DNA from: Anaeromyxobacter sp. PSR-1
GTDB lineage: Bacteria; Myxococcota; Myxococcia; Myxococcales; Anaeromyxobacteraceae
Length of the DNA stretch: 42,334 nucleotides
Assembly: GCF_000964525.1 (NCBI RefSeq)
Contig: NZ_BAZG01000020.1
Coordinates: 1 to 42,334, forward strand
Direction: 5' to 3'
The position numbers and the translations under genes were made by a program. Below are positions 28,018 to 36,116 of the stretch, piece by piece (position 1 is the stretch's first letter; each line of letters opens with the position of its first letter). The notes under the pieces were generated by a model, which saw nothing but the letters and a program-made list of their open reading frames with translations, was not told the origin of the DNA and made no database searches.

Positions 28018-29477
28018 GCCGGCACGCGGTGGTGGTGGCGCTGATGCTCGTCGCGGGCCGGGCGGCCGCGGCGCAGGACGTCGTCCCGACGATGCGCATC
28101 GACCGCGAGGTCGGCGCGGCCCGCAGCATGAGCCTGGAGGCCGGCCAGAACCGGCTGCTGGTCGTCTCCGACCAGATCGGCCGGATCGCGGTGGCCAACC
28201 CGGACGTGGCGGACCTGAAGGTCGTCACCCCGTACCAGGTGCTGCTCACCGCCAAGGGGATCGGCTCCACCGACCTCACCCTCTGGGACCGCGACAACCA
28301 CCCGCTGGTCATCGCGCTGCAGGTGACGCGCAACCTGGAAGGCCTCCGCAAGCAGCTGAAGGAGCTGTTCCCGGGCGAGAAGATCGAGGTCTCCTCCGCC
28401 GGCGACCTGGTGGTGATCGCCGGGCAGGTGAGCGACGTCCGGATCCCGGAGCGCGTCGCCGAGGTGGCCCGCCTGCACGCGAGCAAGGTCGCGAACCTGG
28501 TGCAGGTCTCGGGGCAGCAGCAGGTGCAGCTCGAGGTCCGCTTCGCCGAGGTCGGGCGCACCGGGCTCCGCGAGATGGGCGTCAACTTCTTCCACAAGTC
28601 CGACGACGGCAAGCGCGTGGGCGGCATGACCGGGAACCGCACCTACCCCGGCGACTTCCTCAACACCCAGTCCAACCCGTCCATCCCCGGCACCGGCCCG
28701 CGCGGCCTGTGGGCCTCGGGCCTCCCGCCGGACGTGCCGAACCCGGCGTTCAACAACGCGTTCAGCTTCTTCCTCTCGCAGGGCGGCCAGTTCCCGTTCT
28801 CGGTGATGCTGAACCTGCTCGAGCAGAGCAACCTCGCGAAGACGCTCGCCGAGCCCACGCTGGTCGCCATGAGCGGCCAGGAGGCGGCGTTCCTGGCCGG
28901 CGGCGAGCTGCCCATCCCGCTCGCGTCCACCTTCGGCCAGACCGCGGTCGAGTGGAAGAAGTTCGGCATCCAGCTCCACTTCACGCCCACGGTGATCGGC
29001 GACGCCATCCACCTCAAGCTGAAGGCGGAGGTGAGCGACCTCGACCCGACCACCGCGGTGACCGTGGGCGGCACCACCATCCCGGGCCTGGTGTCGCGGC
29101 AGAGCGAGACCACCATCCGGCTGGGCGACGGCCAGAGCTTCGCGGTGGCCGGGCTCATCTCCGACAAGGTGCGCTCGCAGAGCGCCCGCGTCCCGGTGCT
29201 CGGGTCGATCCCGATCCTCGGGGCGCTCTTCCGCTCGCAGGCCTACCAGCGCGACGAGACCGAGCTGCTCGTCGTGGTGACGGCGCGGCTCGCCAAGCCG
29301 GTGGCGCCGCACGAGCTCCCGCCGCTGCCGACGGACTTCGAGAACAACGACCCGTCCGACGCGGCGCTCTTCCTGCTCGGGAGCGACGGCTCGGCGGTGA
29401 AGCAGCCGAAGGGCGCGAAGGGCGCGGGCCCGACCGCCGCGCGCGGCGCGGCCGGTGAGCGCGGGTACAGCAGGTAG
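28014..29477 (+). CDS. rcpA: RcpA/CpaC outer-membrane secretin of the Tad system
   Basis: 487 residues. A signal peptide ends near residue 22 (AAAAQ). Then comes the secretin-and-TonB short N-terminal domain (LEAGQNRLLVVSDQIGRIAVANPDVADLKVV) and a BON-like segment (NLEGLRKQLKELFPGEKIEV). The secretin core ends with the signature VPVLGSIPILGALFRS near residue 398, followed by a short Pro/Gly tail. It forms the multimeric outer-membrane ring through which the pilus passes. The GTG start overlaps the rcpC stop by 4 bp. No pilotin gene is obvious, but small lipoproteins occur later in the operon. Confidence 0.94.
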   Translation: MSRHAVVVALMLVAGRAAAAQDVVPTMRIDREVGAARSMSLEAGQNRLLVVSDQIGRIAVANPDVADLKVVTPYQVLLTAKGIGSTDLTLWDRDNHPLVIALQVTRNLEGLRKQLKELFPGEKIEVSSAGDLVVIAGQVSDVRIPERVAEVARLHASKVANLVQVSGQQQVQLEVRFAEVGRTGLREMGVNFFHKSDDGKRVGGMTGNRTYPGDFLNTQSNPSIPGTGPRGLWASGLPPDVPNPAFNNAFSFFLSQGGQFPFSVMLNLLEQSNLAKTLAEPTLVAMSGQEAAFLAGGELPIPLASTFGQTAVEWKKFGIQLHFTPTVIGDAIHLKLKAEVSDLDPTTAVTVGGTTIPGLVSRQSETTIRLGDGQSFAVAGLISDKVRSQSARVPVLGSIPILGALFRSQAYQRDETELLVVVTARLAKPVAPHELPPLPTDFENNDPSDAALFLLGSDGSAVKQPKGAKGAGPTAARGAAGERGYSR

Positions 29478-29510
29478 TCGGGTCCAGCGACGCAGTCCAG
29501 GGGGGAAGCC

Positions 29511-30644
29511 ATGGAACCGAAGGGCATCTACGTGACCGGTCTGGCGCCCGCCGCCGAGGCGGAGCTGCTGACCTCGCTGCGGGACCTCCGGCTCGCGCGC
29601 GTGGACGAGGCGCCGGCGAGGGTGGACGACTCGACCCGGACGCCGCTGGCGGTGGTGGGCCTGAACGGGAACCCCGACGGCGCGTTCGCCACCGTGGCGC
29701 GGCTCTCCGCGTCCGGGGCGCGCGTCGCGGTGGTCGGGCCGGCGAAGGACCCCGACCTGATCCTGCGCGCGATGCGCGCCGGCGCCCGGGAGTACGCGGT
29801 GGTGGGCGACGCGGCGCGGCTGCAGCAGGCGGTGCGCAGCCTGGCGCGGACCGACGGCGCCGCCGCCGCCGGCCAGGTGCTCGCGGTCTTCCCGGCGAAG
29901 GGCGGCATGGGCGCGACCACGCTGGCGGCGAACCTGGCCGCCGACCTGGTGCGGGGCGGCGACCGCACCTGCCTGGTGGACCTCGACCTGCAGCTCGGGG
30001 ACGTGAACGCGTTCCTCGACGTGCACGGCGGCTACACCATCACCGACGTGGTGGCGAACATGCGGCGGCTCGACCGCGAGCTGCTGGACGCCTCGGTGCA
30101 GGCGCACCGGTCCGGCGTGCACGTGCTCGCGCAGGAGGAGCGGCTCGAGGAGGCCGAGCACCTGGACGCGGCGGCGGTGGAGAAGCTGATCGCGTTCCTG
30201 CGCCAGCACTACCAGCACCTGGTCCTCGACGGGCTGCGCGGGTTCGACGAGCGCTCGCTGGGCGCGCTCGACGCCGCCGACCGGGTGGTGCTGGTCGTGA
30301 CCCAGGAGGTGCCGGCGGTGCGCAACGCCCAGCGCTGCGTGGAGCTCTTCCGCAAGCTCGGCTACCCCGACGCGAAGCTCGCGATCGTGGTGAACCGGTG
30401 CCTGCGGTCCTCGAACATCACGCCCGAGGTGATCGCCGAGACGCTGGGGGTGCCCGTCACGGCCACCGTGGCCAACGACTTCGCCGCGGCGAGCCGGGCC
30501 GTGCAGCGGGGCTCGACCATCCTGGAGGAGGCGCCCCGCTCGGCGCTGTCGCGGGACGTCTCGACGCTGGCCCGGAAGCTCTCCGGCGCCGACCAGGATC
30601 GACGCCGTCCGGGCATGCTGCGCCGGATGTTCGCGCGGAGGTGA
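29511..30644 (+). CDS. tadZ: TadZ/CpaE pilus-localising ATPase (MinD/ParA-like)
   Basis: 377 residues. The N-terminal receiver-like domain (about 1-115, with RVAVVGPAKDPDLILRAMRAGAREY) lacks a clear phosphoacceptor context, as in other TadZ/CpaE. The MinD/ParA part has the deviant Walker A KGGMGATT at 130-137, LVDLDLQLGDVNAFLD and the C-terminal NRCLRSSNIT. It places the Tad machine in the cell. A GGGGGAAGCC ribosome site precedes ATG 29511, 33 bp after the secretin. The stop lies within the ribosome site of tadA. Confidence 0.93.
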   Translation: MEPKGIYVTGLAPAAEAELLTSLRDLRLARVDEAPARVDDSTRTPLAVVGLNGNPDGAFATVARLSASGARVAVVGPAKDPDLILRAMRAGAREYAVVGDAARLQQAVRSLARTDGAAAAGQVLAVFPAKGGMGATTLAANLAADLVRGGDRTCLVDLDLQLGDVNAFLDVHGGYTITDVVANMRRLDRELLDASVQAHRSGVHVLAQEERLEEAEHLDAAAVEKLIAFLRQHYQHLVLDGLRGFDERSLGALDAADRVVLVVTQEVPAVRNAQRCVELFRKLGYPDAKLAIVVNRCLRSSNITPEVIAETLGVPVTATVANDFAAASRAVQRGSTILEEAPRSALSRDVSTLARKLSGADQDRRRPGMLRRMFARR

Positions 30645-30646
30645 CC

Positions 30647-31999
30647 GTGAGCCTCGCCGACCGCCTCAAGCAGCGCGCGAACGAGCCGGCCGCCGCCCAC
30701 GCGATGGTGGCGGAGACCGCGCCGCAGGACTTCCACGATCTGAAGGGCGAGCTGCACCGCCGGATCGTGGACGCGCTCGACCTGCAAGCGTTCGAGAAGC
30801 TCGCCCCGGAGCGGCGGCGCGACGAGCTGCGCAACGTGCTCGCCGGCGAGATCGCGCGACGGGACCTCCCGCTCAACCAGATCGAGCGCGAGCGGATGGT
30901 GCAGGAGCTGCTCGACGAGCTCACCGGCCTCGGGCCGCTGGAGCCGCTGCTCGCCGACCCGACCATCTCCGACATCCTGGTGAACACCTACGCGACCGTC
31001 TACATCGAGCGCGGGGGCCGGCTGGAGCTCACCCCGGTGCGCTTCGCCGACAACCAGCACCTGATGCAGATCATCAACCGGATCGTGTCGCGGATCGGCC
31101 GGCGGGTGGACGAGACGTCGCCCATGGTGGACGCGCGCCTCCCCGACGGCTCGCGCGTGAACGCCATCATCCCGCCGCTCGCGCTCGACGGCCCCATCGT
31201 GTCGATCCGGCGCTTCGGCGTGACGCCGCTCCGGATGCGCGACCTGCTCGCCGGGGGCGCCCTCAGCGTCGAGGCGGCCGGGTTCCTGGGGGCGTGCGTC
31301 GAGGCGAAGCTCAACATCCTCATCAGCGGCGGCACCGGCGCGGGCAAGACGACGCTGCTCAACGCGCTCTCCGCGTTCATCCCGGACAGCCAGCGCATCG
31401 TCACCATCGAGGACTCGGCCGAGCTCCAGCTCCAGCAGCGCCACGTGGTGCGCCTCGAGACCCGCCCGCCCAACATCGAGGGGAAGGGCGAGATCCTCGC
31501 CCGCGACCTGGTCAAGAACGCGCTCCGCATGCGCCCCGACCGCATCGTGGTGGGCGAGGTCCGCGGCGGCGAGGTCCTCGACATGCTCCAGGCCATGAAC
31601 ACCGGCCACGAGGGGTCGATGACCACCGTCCACGCGAACACGCCGCGGGACGCGCTGGCGCGGCTCGAGGCCATGATCGGCATGAGCGGCGTGCCGCTCT
31701 CGGAGGGAGCCACGCGGGCCACCATCTCGCGCGGCCTGAACGTCATCGTCCAGCTCAACCGCGGCACCGACGGTCGCCGCCGGATCACCAGCATCGCGGA
31801 GATCACCGGGACCGAGGGCGCGGCGATCACGATGCAGGACGTGTTCCGCTTCGAGCAGCACGGCGTGGACGCGACCGGGAAGATCCTGGGCGACTTCAGG
31901 CCCACCGGCATCCGGCCGCGCGCCCTCACGCGCATCGCCCAGTTCGGCGTCGATCCGGGCCGCATCATCGAGCGGCTCCAGGGGCCGGCCCATGCGTGA
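30647..31999 (+). CDS. tadA: TadA/CpaF pilus-assembly ATPase
   Basis: 450 residues. It has an N-terminal helical domain (about 20-90) and a RecA-like core with Walker A SGGTGAGKTT at 227-236, the Asp box TIEDSAELQL, Walker B MRPDRIVVGEVRGGE and the His box NTGHEGSMTTVHANT. It powers Flp pilus extension (and, in CpaF, retraction) at the inner membrane. GTG 30647 is preferred over GTG 30641 because GGAGG is 5 nt upstream. The next gene starts before this one ends (8-bp overlap), so coupling continues. Confidence 0.95.
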   Translation: MSLADRLKQRANEPAAAHAMVAETAPQDFHDLKGELHRRIVDALDLQAFEKLAPERRRDELRNVLAGEIARRDLPLNQIERERMVQELLDELTGLGPLEPLLADPTISDILVNTYATVYIERGGRLELTPVRFADNQHLMQIINRIVSRIGRRVDETSPMVDARLPDGSRVNAIIPPLALDGPIVSIRRFGVTPLRMRDLLAGGALSVEAAGFLGACVEAKLNILISGGTGAGKTTLLNALSAFIPDSQRIVTIEDSAELQLQQRHVVRLETRPPNIEGKGEILARDLVKNALRMRPDRIVVGEVRGGEVLDMLQAMNTGHEGSMTTVHANTPRDALARLEAMIGMSGVPLSEGATRATISRGLNVIVQLNRGTDGRRRITSIAEITGTEGAAITMQDVFRFEQHGVDATGKILGDFRPTGIRPRALTRIAQFGVDPGRIIERLQGPAHA

Positions 32000-32954
32000 G
32001 GTGATGATCGCCGCGGCCGCCGTGGCCATCTTCGCGGGCCTGGAGGCGGCGTACCACCTCGCGCGCTACTTCGCGGATCGGCGCTCCGCGGAGCTGCGGC
32101 GCCGCCTGCACGCCATCGGGCGCGGCAGCGCGCTGGACGCGGATCTCCTGCGACGCGGCCGGCTCGCGAAGGGCGCCGCCCTGCAGCAGGCGCTCCAGCA
32201 CGTACCCGGCGCCCGGGGCCTCGAGCGGCTCCTCGAGCAGGCAGACTCGAGCTGGACCGTGGCGCGGCTCGGGGCGCTCACGCTGGCCGGCGCCGTGGTG
32301 GCCGCGCTCCTCGGCGTCAGCCTGAGGTCGGGCGGCCTCGGCGTGGCAGGCCTCACGCTGGGCGGCGCCGCGCTGCCGATCCTGGGCGTGCTCTCGGCGC
32401 GGGCCAAGCGCAGCGCGAAGCTGTCGGAGCAGCTCCCGGAGGCGCTCGACATGATGGCGCGCTCGCTCCGCGCCGGGCACGCGGTGACCTCGGCGTTCCA
32501 GGTGGTGGCGAGCGAGATGCCCGAGCCCATCTGCGTGGAGTTCGCGCGCGCCTACGAGGAGCAGCGGCTCGGCCTCACCCTGGAGCGCGCCGTGGTGCAG
32601 ATGTCCGAGCGCTGCCCCGGGAACGGGGACATGAAGATCTTCGCGGTGTCCGCGGTGATCCAGCGCGAGACCGGCGGCAACCTGGCCGAGATCCTCGACC
32701 AGATCGGCGAGACGATCCGGCAGCGGTACCGCTTCTACGGCAAGCTCCGCGCGCTCACCGGCGAGGGCCGCGCCTCCGCCGTCGTCCTCGGCGCGCTGCC
32801 CTTCGCCGTGGCGGTGGCCCTCTCGATCCTGAACCCCGAGTACCTGATGGTGCTCCCGGGGACGGCCCGGGGGCAGATGATCATCCTGGGCGCGTCGGTC
32901 AGCTGGGTGGTCGGGCTCTTGTGGCTCTATCGCCTCACGCAGGTGGATCTCTAG
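31992..32954 (+). CDS. tadB: TadB inner-membrane platform protein
   Basis: 320 residues. An N-terminal membrane helix, then two hydrophobic segments near 95-130, a T2SSF-type cytoplasmic domain (LSEQLPEALDMMARSLRAGHAVTSAF; GETIRQRYRFYGKLRALTGEGRASA) and two C-terminal helices. It is one of two GspF-like platform proteins of the Tad system and should interact with TadA. The start overlaps the tadA 3' end by 8 bp. Start ATG 31992 is the only one before the first helix. Confidence 0.93.
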   Translation: MREVMIAAAAVAIFAGLEAAYHLARYFADRRSAELRRRLHAIGRGSALDADLLRRGRLAKGAALQQALQHVPGARGLERLLEQADSSWTVARLGALTLAGAVVAALLGVSLRSGGLGVAGLTLGGAALPILGVLSARAKRSAKLSEQLPEALDMMARSLRAGHAVTSAFQVVASEMPEPICVEFARAYEEQRLGLTLERAVVQMSERCPGNGDMKIFAVSAVIQRETGGNLAEILDQIGETIRQRYRFYGKLRALTGEGRASAVVLGALPFAVAVALSILNPEYLMVLPGTARGQMIILGASVSWVVGLLWLYRLTQVDL

Positions 32955-32965
32955 GGGGCGGCGGC

Positions 32966-33883
32966 ATGGGCGCGGAATCGCTGATGGCGTGGGGGATCGG
33001 CGGACTGGCGGTGGTGATCGTCGGCGCGCTGGCCGGCGCGTGGACCGCGATGCGCCGCGAGGCCGACCCGGTGGTCCGGCGCCTGCGGGCGACCGGCGCC
33101 GGCGCCCTGGACGGCGATCCGGCGCTCCAGCTGCAGCCCGGCCTGGCTTCGATGGAGGAGGAGGCCGGCAGTGGCTCCCGGCTCCGGCGCGAGCTGGTCT
33201 GGGCCGGCATCCGCCGCGCCGGCGCGCCCCAGGGCTTCGTCGCGGCGAAGGTGGCGCTCGCGGTGGTCGCCCTGACCGGCTTCGCCGCCCTGAACGCGCT
33301 CCGGACCGAGCCGGTGCGGACGGGCCTGCCCATGGCCGCGCTGATCACCGGCCTCGCGTTCTTCCTGCCCAACCTCTGGCTCCGCGCCCGGGTCGAGGCG
33401 CGGCAGACGCAGCTCGACCGCTCGCTGCCGGACGCGCTCGACCTCCTGGTGACCTGCGTCGAGGCCGGCCTGGGGCTCGACTCGGCGCTCCAGCGCGTCT
33501 CGGACGAGGTGGCGCTGGCGCACCCGCTGCTCTCGAAGGAGCTGCGCCTGGTGTTCCTGGAGGTGAAGGCCGGCATTCCCCGCATCGCCGCGTTCCGGCG
33601 CATGGCCGAGCGCACCGGCGCCCCCGAGCTGCGGTCGCTCTCGGCCACCCTGGCGCAGACCGAGCTGTTCGGGACCAGCGTGGGGGCCGCGCTCCGCGTC
33701 CAGGCCGAGGGGATCCGGATCCGCCGGATGCACCGCGCGGAGGAGAAGGCCGCGTACGTGTCGGTGAAGATGTCGCTCCCGCTGGTGCTCTGCATCCTCC
33801 CGTGCGTGTTCGCGGTGGTGCTCGGGCCGGCGGTGGTGAACATGGCCGAGCGCCTGTTCCCGCTGCTGGGAGGTGGGCGATGA
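32966..33883 (+). CDS. tadC: TadC inner-membrane platform protein
   Basis: 305 residues. One N-terminal helix, a soluble part, helices near 90-140, the GspF-like domain RSLPDALDLLVTCVEAGLGLDSALQRVSDE and ETELFGTSVGAALRVQAEGIRIRRMHRAEE-like features (read as AQTELFGTSVGAALRVQAE), then a final helix. It is the paralogue of TadB and forms the platform with it. It begins 11 bp after tadB with a weak GGGGGCGGC site and overlaps tadD by 4 bp (ATGA). Confidence 0.92.
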   Translation: MGAESLMAWGIGGLAVVIVGALAGAWTAMRREADPVVRRLRATGAGALDGDPALQLQPGLASMEEEAGSGSRLRRELVWAGIRRAGAPQGFVAAKVALAVVALTGFAALNALRTEPVRTGLPMAALITGLAFFLPNLWLRARVEARQTQLDRSLPDALDLLVTCVEAGLGLDSALQRVSDEVALAHPLLSKELRLVFLEVKAGIPRIAAFRRMAERTGAPELRSLSATLAQTELFGTSVGAALRVQAEGIRIRRMHRAEEKAAYVSVKMSLPLVLCILPCVFAVVLGPAVVNMAERLFPLLGGGR

Positions 33884-34653
33884 TCCGCCGCGCCGGCCTG
33901 GTGGCGCTGCTCGCGCTCTGCGCGTGCGCCGGCGCCCGGTCCCCGGGCCGTCCGCTGGACGAGGCGCGGCTGGCGGTGGCCAGGGCCATGATCGAGCACC
34001 GCGCCTGGAACGACGCGCTGCTCGCGCTCGATCGCTACCACGCGAGCGCAGCCCCCTCCGCCGAGAGCCTCACGCTCCGCGGCGTGGCGCTGCGTGAGCG
34101 TGGGGTGCACGAGGAGGCGCGCGCAGACTTCGAGCGGGCGATCCGGCTCGACGGCCGCCACGCCCCGGCGCACGCCGCGCTCGCCGTGCTCCACGACGTG
34201 GACGGCCGGTACGATCAGGGCGAGCGGCACCACCGCAGGGCGCTCGAGCTCTCGCCGCGCAACGCGTCCTACTGGAACGACTACGGGTTCGCGCTGTTCG
34301 CCCGCGGGCGCAACGACAAGGCGCTGGAGGCGCTGCGGAAGGCCGTGGAGATCGAGCCCACGCTCCGGCGGGCCCGGACCAACCTGGGCTTCGCCTACGC
34401 GCGAGCGGGCGACTTCACGCGGGCGGCGCAGCAGTTCGACCTGGCCGAGCCGCCCGCGGAGGCGCGCAACAACCTCGGGGTGGCGTACGAGGCGGCGGGG
34501 TTGCTGGCGCCGGCCTACGACGCCTACCTCGCGGCGGTGCGGCTGGACCCCGGCCTGGCGCGGGCGCGGGCGAACCTGGCGGACGTGGCCCGGACGCTGG
34601 GCCGCGCGCTGCCGCCGGACGTGGCGACCGGGCCGGTCGCGGGAGGAGGGTGA
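33880..34653 (+). CDS. tadD: TadD-like TPR lipoprotein
   Basis: 257 residues. A signal peptide with lipobox LCAC (about residue 15) is followed by about five tetratricopeptide repeats (e.g. RGVALRERGVHEEARADFER, YGFALFARGRNDKALEALRK, LGFAYARAGDFTRAAQQFD). TadD acts as a periplasmic pilotin-like or assembly factor for the secretin. Its start codon overlaps the tadC stop (ATGA). It is followed 1 nt later by a small lipoprotein gene. Confidence 0.9.
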   Translation: MIRRAGLVALLALCACAGARSPGRPLDEARLAVARAMIEHRAWNDALLALDRYHASAAPSAESLTLRGVALRERGVHEEARADFERAIRLDGRHAPAHAALAVLHDVDGRYDQGERHHRRALELSPRNASYWNDYGFALFARGRNDKALEALRKAVEIEPTLRRARTNLGFAYARAGDFTRAAQQFDLAEPPAEARNNLGVAYEAAGLLAPAYDAYLAAVRLDPGLARARANLADVARTLGRALPPDVATGPVAGGG

Positions 34654-34654
34654 C

Positions 34655-34969
34655 ATGAGCGGAGCGAAGATCGCCGTGGTCTGTCTCGCCGTCGCGTTCG
34701 CCGGGTGCGGGTCGCGCAGGACCATCACGCCGACGCACGGGGTCGCGTACCGCGCCGCGTTCGGCGGACAGCGGGCCGCGCCCGCGCGCGCGCCGGTGGA
34801 CCCGGCGCCCGGCCTCGACTCCCAGGAGGCCGCGATCATCGCGGCCTCGTACCGGAACAGCCTGGCGCCGAAGGGCGCGCAGCCGGATCAGGAGCCGCAG
34901 CTGCTGATCGTCGCGCCGCAGAAGGCGGGCTCGGCGGCGCGGCCGGCGCCGTCGGTCCCGGGCAACTGA
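34655..34969 (+). CDS. small lipoprotein of the Tad operon
   Basis: 104 residues. The signal peptide ends in lipobox FAGC (about residue 18), followed by a flexible Arg/Pro/Ala-rich segment. A possible short helix DSQEAAIIAASYRNSL lies near residues 55-70, and the C-terminus is Gln/Pro-rich. No family recognised. Position between tadD and the TadG-like gene, with a ribosome site (GGAGGAGGG) directly upstream, marks it as part of the pilus operon; a role as a second secretin accessory lipoprotein is inference. Confidence 0.72.
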   Translation: MSGAKIAVVCLAVAFAGCGSRRTITPTHGVAYRAAFGGQRAAPARAPVDPAPGLDSQEAAIIAASYRNSLAPKGAQPDQEPQLLIVAPQKAGSAARPAPSVPGN

Positions 34970-34978
34970 GGAGCGCTC

Positions 34979-36064
34979 ATGGCACGTCCGGACCCGAGGC
35001 GGAGCGAGCGCGGCGTCACGGCGGTCCTGGTCGCCATCGTGGTGGTGGTGCTGGGCGCGTTCCTCGCGCTCGCGCTGAACGTGGGGCACAGCCGGGCGGT
35101 GCGCGGGCAGCTGCAGAGCGCGGTGGACTCGGGGGCGCTGGCGGGCGCGGCCGAGCTGGACGGGACGCTCGCCCCGCTGCTGGCGGGGAGGCCGGGGGCC
35201 CTGGCGAGCGACTTCACGGAGCGGCACATCACCGACCGCTCCATGCCCGTGGAGATCGCCCCGACGAGCGACGTGATCCCGGGGCACTGGGATCCCTTCT
35301 CGGCGGATCCGGCCACGGCGTTCACGCCGGTGAGCCCGATCGTCACGGAACAGGACGCGCGGCGGGTGAACGCGGTGCTGGTGCGCGCCGGGCGCGAGGC
35401 CGCTCGCGCGAACGCGGTCGAAGTGGCGTTCTCCGGGTTCGTGGGCGCGGACCGCATGGACGTGGCGGCCGAGGCCGTGGCCGTGAACGGCGGCCCCTGC
35501 GAGGACTCGTGCCCGGATGCACCGCTCGCGTTCTTCGCCTGCGGCATCGAGGACCCCGACACCTACCAGCTCGCCTGCGGCCGGACGCTGCGCATCCACT
35601 TCAGCCCGGACGGCACCGACACCGCCGGGCTCTCGTCGCTCTCGCTCGACTCCGCCAACACGCAGACCTACCGCAACATCATCTCGGGGGCGCTGTGCCG
35701 GAACCTGCAGGCGGGCGACCTGGTCAACATCAGCAACGGCCAGCAGGGCTCGACGACGCTGTGCGGTCCCGAGAACAACCAGCCGACGTTCGACCACTAC
35801 TGCCGCGCCGACGGGTCGGGCACCTGCACGCAGCCGCGCGAGGTTCGGGCGCCGGTGGTGGACGGCGAGTGCCCGCCGCGGTTCAACCAGACCCACCAGG
35901 TGATCGGGTTCGCGACGTTCCGGTTCGTCCGGATGGTCTGCGGCGGCGCCAGCAACTCGTACATCGACGTCGAGTTCCTGTGCGACGAGGTGGACGACGA
36001 GGCCGGCGTGATCGGCTGCGGCTGGTTCGGCACCGGTCCGCTGCGCCCGATGCTCGTGCGGTAG
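34979..36064 (+). CDS. tadG: TadG-like protein with cysteine-rich C-terminal domain
   Basis: 361 residues. The N-terminal TadG-like part has RGVTAVLVAIVVVVLGAFLALALNVGHSRAV-type hydrophobic start (about residues 11-40) and AVDSGALAGAAEL. The soluble part continues to about 165. The remaining about 200 residues hold some twelve cysteines (CEDSCPDAP, FACGIEDPD, CGGASNSY, GCGWF) in a beta-rich context, unlike the vWA-type C-terminus of classic TadG. It could be an adhesive or minor tip component. GAGGAG precedes ATG 34979. It ends the operon; an imperfect hairpin follows. Confidence 0.82.
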   Translation: MARPDPRRSERGVTAVLVAIVVVVLGAFLALALNVGHSRAVRGQLQSAVDSGALAGAAELDGTLAPLLAGRPGALASDFTERHITDRSMPVEIAPTSDVIPGHWDPFSADPATAFTPVSPIVTEQDARRVNAVLVRAGREAARANAVEVAFSGFVGADRMDVAAEAVAVNGGPCEDSCPDAPLAFFACGIEDPDTYQLACGRTLRIHFSPDGTDTAGLSSLSLDSANTQTYRNIISGALCRNLQAGDLVNISNGQQGSTTLCGPENNQPTFDHYCRADGSGTCTQPREVRAPVVDGECPPRFNQTHQVIGFATFRFVRMVCGGASNSYIDVEFLCDEVDDEAGVIGCGWFGTGPLRPMLVR

Positions 36065-36068
36065 GCCG

Positions 36069-36102
36069 CCGGACGGGCCCGCTGCGTGGCGGGTCCCGCC
36101 GG
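36069..36102. terminator. imperfect hairpin after the Tad operon
   Basis: CCGGACGGGCCCGC (36069-36082) and GCGGGTCCCGCCGG (36089-36102) pair at 11 of 14 positions. They lie between the TadG-like stop and the convergent stop at 36117. No T tract. Confidence 0.4.
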
Positions 36103-36116
36103 ATGGGCGCGCCGTC

